The notes beneath the pieces were generated by a model. It worked only from the letters and a program-made list of their open reading frames with translations. It did not search any database and had not been told where the DNA came from. A program made the position numbers and the translations under genes. Shown piece after piece: positions 62,880-64,000 of a stretch of DNA of 64,000 nucleotides. Origin of the DNA: Mycolicibacterium boenickei (GTDB lineage: Bacteria; Actinomycetota; Actinomycetes; Mycobacteriales; Mycobacteriaceae); contig NZ_AP022579.1 of the NCBI RefSeq assembly GCF_010731295.1, forward strand, positions 3,658,001 through 3,722,000, written 5' to 3'. Positions within the stretch are counted from its first letter, which is position 1. Each line of letters begins with the position of its first letter.

Positions 62880-64000
62880 ATGCCGGCTCTTCGTCGACTG
62901 GTGACCTTGGTGTCCGTCTCCTCCCTCGTCCTGCTGGTCTCTCCGGTGGGCGTGCCCACGGCCGGCGCCGACCCCTGTTCGGTCCCGACGGGCGCCTCGG
63001 CACGTTCTGCCACGCCGTCCGTGCCACAGCTGCCGATCCTGCATCTGCCCATCGGCCGCAAGCCGGTCAGCACCGCGAGCACCCCCGAGGCGGCCAAGGA
63101 CACCGCCGTCGCCCCCAACACCGCGGCTCGGGCCGCCGCCGCACCTGCGGCATCGGCGGCCACCCGGGTCGGCTGGATCACCGGACCCAACAGCGACAGC
63201 TACGCGCGTTTCGGGATCTCCGGGGCCGACCTCGGGATCGTCTGGGACAACGGGCAGACCGGTGCGAACAACCAGGTGCTCATCGCATTCGGCGACACCT
63301 TCGGCAATTGCAGTGTGCCCGACCAGGAATGGCGCAAGAACACGCTGTTCCGCAGTTCCGACCGCAACCTCGCGGACGGGATAACGGTGCCCAACCCGGT
63401 GCCCGGCAACATCTATGCCGGCTCGCCGGTGGATGCCGCCCGGCCCAATTTCTCCCGGCAGGTGATCCAGAGCCTCGGCCTGGCCGCCACCGAGGTCACG
63501 ATCATCCCGACCGCCGGAATATCAGTCGGCACAACACAATACGTCAACTTCATGTCGGTCAGCCAGTGGGGCTCGGCCGGTCAGTGGTCGACGAACTTCT
63601 CGGCCGTCGCCGTCTCGAACGACAACGGCGAAACCTGGACGGTGCCGGTCACCAGCATCCGGCCCAGTTGGTTCAACACCGTTCCCGGCGTGGCATTCAC
63701 CTGGGGCGACCAGAACTTCCAGATGGGCGCCTACGTCCGCTCCGGCGGCTACGTGTACGCCTACGGCACCGGAGCCGGCCGTGGCGGCATGCCGTTCCTG
63801 TCCCGGGTGGTCGAGTCCGCGGTGGCCGACAAATCGGCATACGAGTACTACACACCGTTCGGCTGGCTCAAGAACTTTCCCTTCCTGGCCGTACAGGTGG
63901 TGTGGGCGCCGGGCAGCGAGATGTCGGTGGCCTGGAACGACTACCTGAAGAAGTTCGTCATGCTCTACACCAACACGACCTCGGCGGTGGTGATGCGCAC
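62880..64000 (+). CDS. Secreted DUF4185-domain protein, partial
   Basis: ATG 62880 begins a protein that is still open at the right edge (about 373 codons seen). GAAAGG lies upstream. Residues 1-31 are a signal peptide (LVSVSSLVLLVSPVGVPTAGA-DP). An Ala/Pro-rich linker follows, then the DUF4185 region from about residue 100 (GWITGPNSDSYARFGISGADLG; VLIAFGDTFGNC), a beta-propeller-like domain resembling glycosyl hydrolases. Mycobacterial DUF4185 proteins have been linked to endo-arabinofuranosidase-like activity on arabinan; that assignment is from family knowledge. The C-terminus lies outside the window. Confidence 0.85.
   Translation, partial: MPALRRLVTLVSVSSLVLLVSPVGVPTAGADPCSVPTGASARSATPSVPQLPILHLPIGRKPVSTASTPEAAKDTAVAPNTAARAAAAPAASAATRVGWITGPNSDSYARFGISGADLGIVWDNGQTGANNQVLIAFGDTFGNCSVPDQEWRKNTLFRSSDRNLADGITVPNPVPGNIYAGSPVDAARPNFSRQVIQSLGLAATEVTIIPTAGISVGTTQYVNFMSVSQWGSAGQWSTNFSAVAVSNDNGETWTVPVTSIRPSWFNTVPGVAFTWGDQNFQMGAYVRSGGYVYAYGTGAGRGGMPFLSRVVESAVADKSAYEYYTPFGWLKNFPFLAVQVVWAPGSEMSVAWNDYLKKFVMLYTNTTSAVVMR

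Noticed and set aside
1..64000. CRISPR arrays, rRNA genes or full insertion sequences
   Set aside because: Read through both strands; no regularly spaced repeats beyond the 26-bp triplicate, no rRNA, and no transposase motifs were seen.

Overview
The window reads as chromosomal DNA of a fast-growing mycobacterium (Mycolicibacterium type). The base composition is high-GC, there are many small lipoproteins and Ala/Pro-rich secreted proteins, and the gene content includes MmpL, cutinase, a PonA2-type penicillin-binding protein with a PASTA domain, and a UspABC sugar transporter. From memory, and without a search, much of bases 1-30252 follows the M. tuberculosis neighbourhood Rv2345 to Rv2314c: TPM protein, dgt, dnaG, tRNA-Asn, LppP, MarR plus ECF transporter, uspABC, tldD/tldE. 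It is interspersed with genes absent from that pathogen.

Layout. 1-9.6 kb: dgt and dnaG housekeeping genes, small exported proteins, tRNA-Asn, an acyl-CoA oxidase-like dehydrogenase, and a VIT/CCC1 metal transporter behind a possible IdeR box. 9.7-15.2 kb: a MarR-MFS pair with a clear operator, then an ECF transporter in which membrane domain and both ATPases are one polypeptide, followed by EcfT. 15-19.2 kb: a DUF4349 lipoprotein and the uspABC operon. 19.2-27.3 kb: an internally deleted SDR, then DUF3159, MerR and S9 peptidase genes linked by two identical MerR-type operators, a cutinase, an epimerase and a sulfatase. 27.4-31 kb: tldD/tldE. 31-37.7 kb: a four-gene minus-strand operon (NCS1 permease, ureohydrolase, ThDP enzyme, SSS symporter) opposite a double-unit Lrp regulator, probably for guanidino-compound or arginine catabolism. 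37.7-49 kb: assorted enzymes, a CAU-anticodon tRNA, a third-type class A PBP and several small secreted proteins. 48.8-56.7 kb: an FAD monooxygenase/TetR divergent pair, an RND MmpL transporter and a BacA-type ABC importer. 56.9-64 kb: FmdB/formamidase, a Ser/Thr kinase convergent with an adenylate cyclase, a universal stress protein and the start of a secreted DUF4185 protein.

The most unusual structure is at 50632-51781. A 1,132-bp unit carrying one gene (AbiEi-like winged helix plus DUF559/Vsr-like nuclease fold) sits exactly between the stop codons of tetR and mmpL. It is flanked by an 18-bp direct duplication of the tetR/mmpL stop region and has a hairpin-forming 46-bp repeat at each end. 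This looks like recent insertion of a small, nuclease-only mobile element. Other notable signals are a 57-bp imperfect palindrome present in two intergenic places, the paired 27-bp MerR operators, two related iron-box-like sites, and an SDR gene that has lost two internal segments without losing frame.
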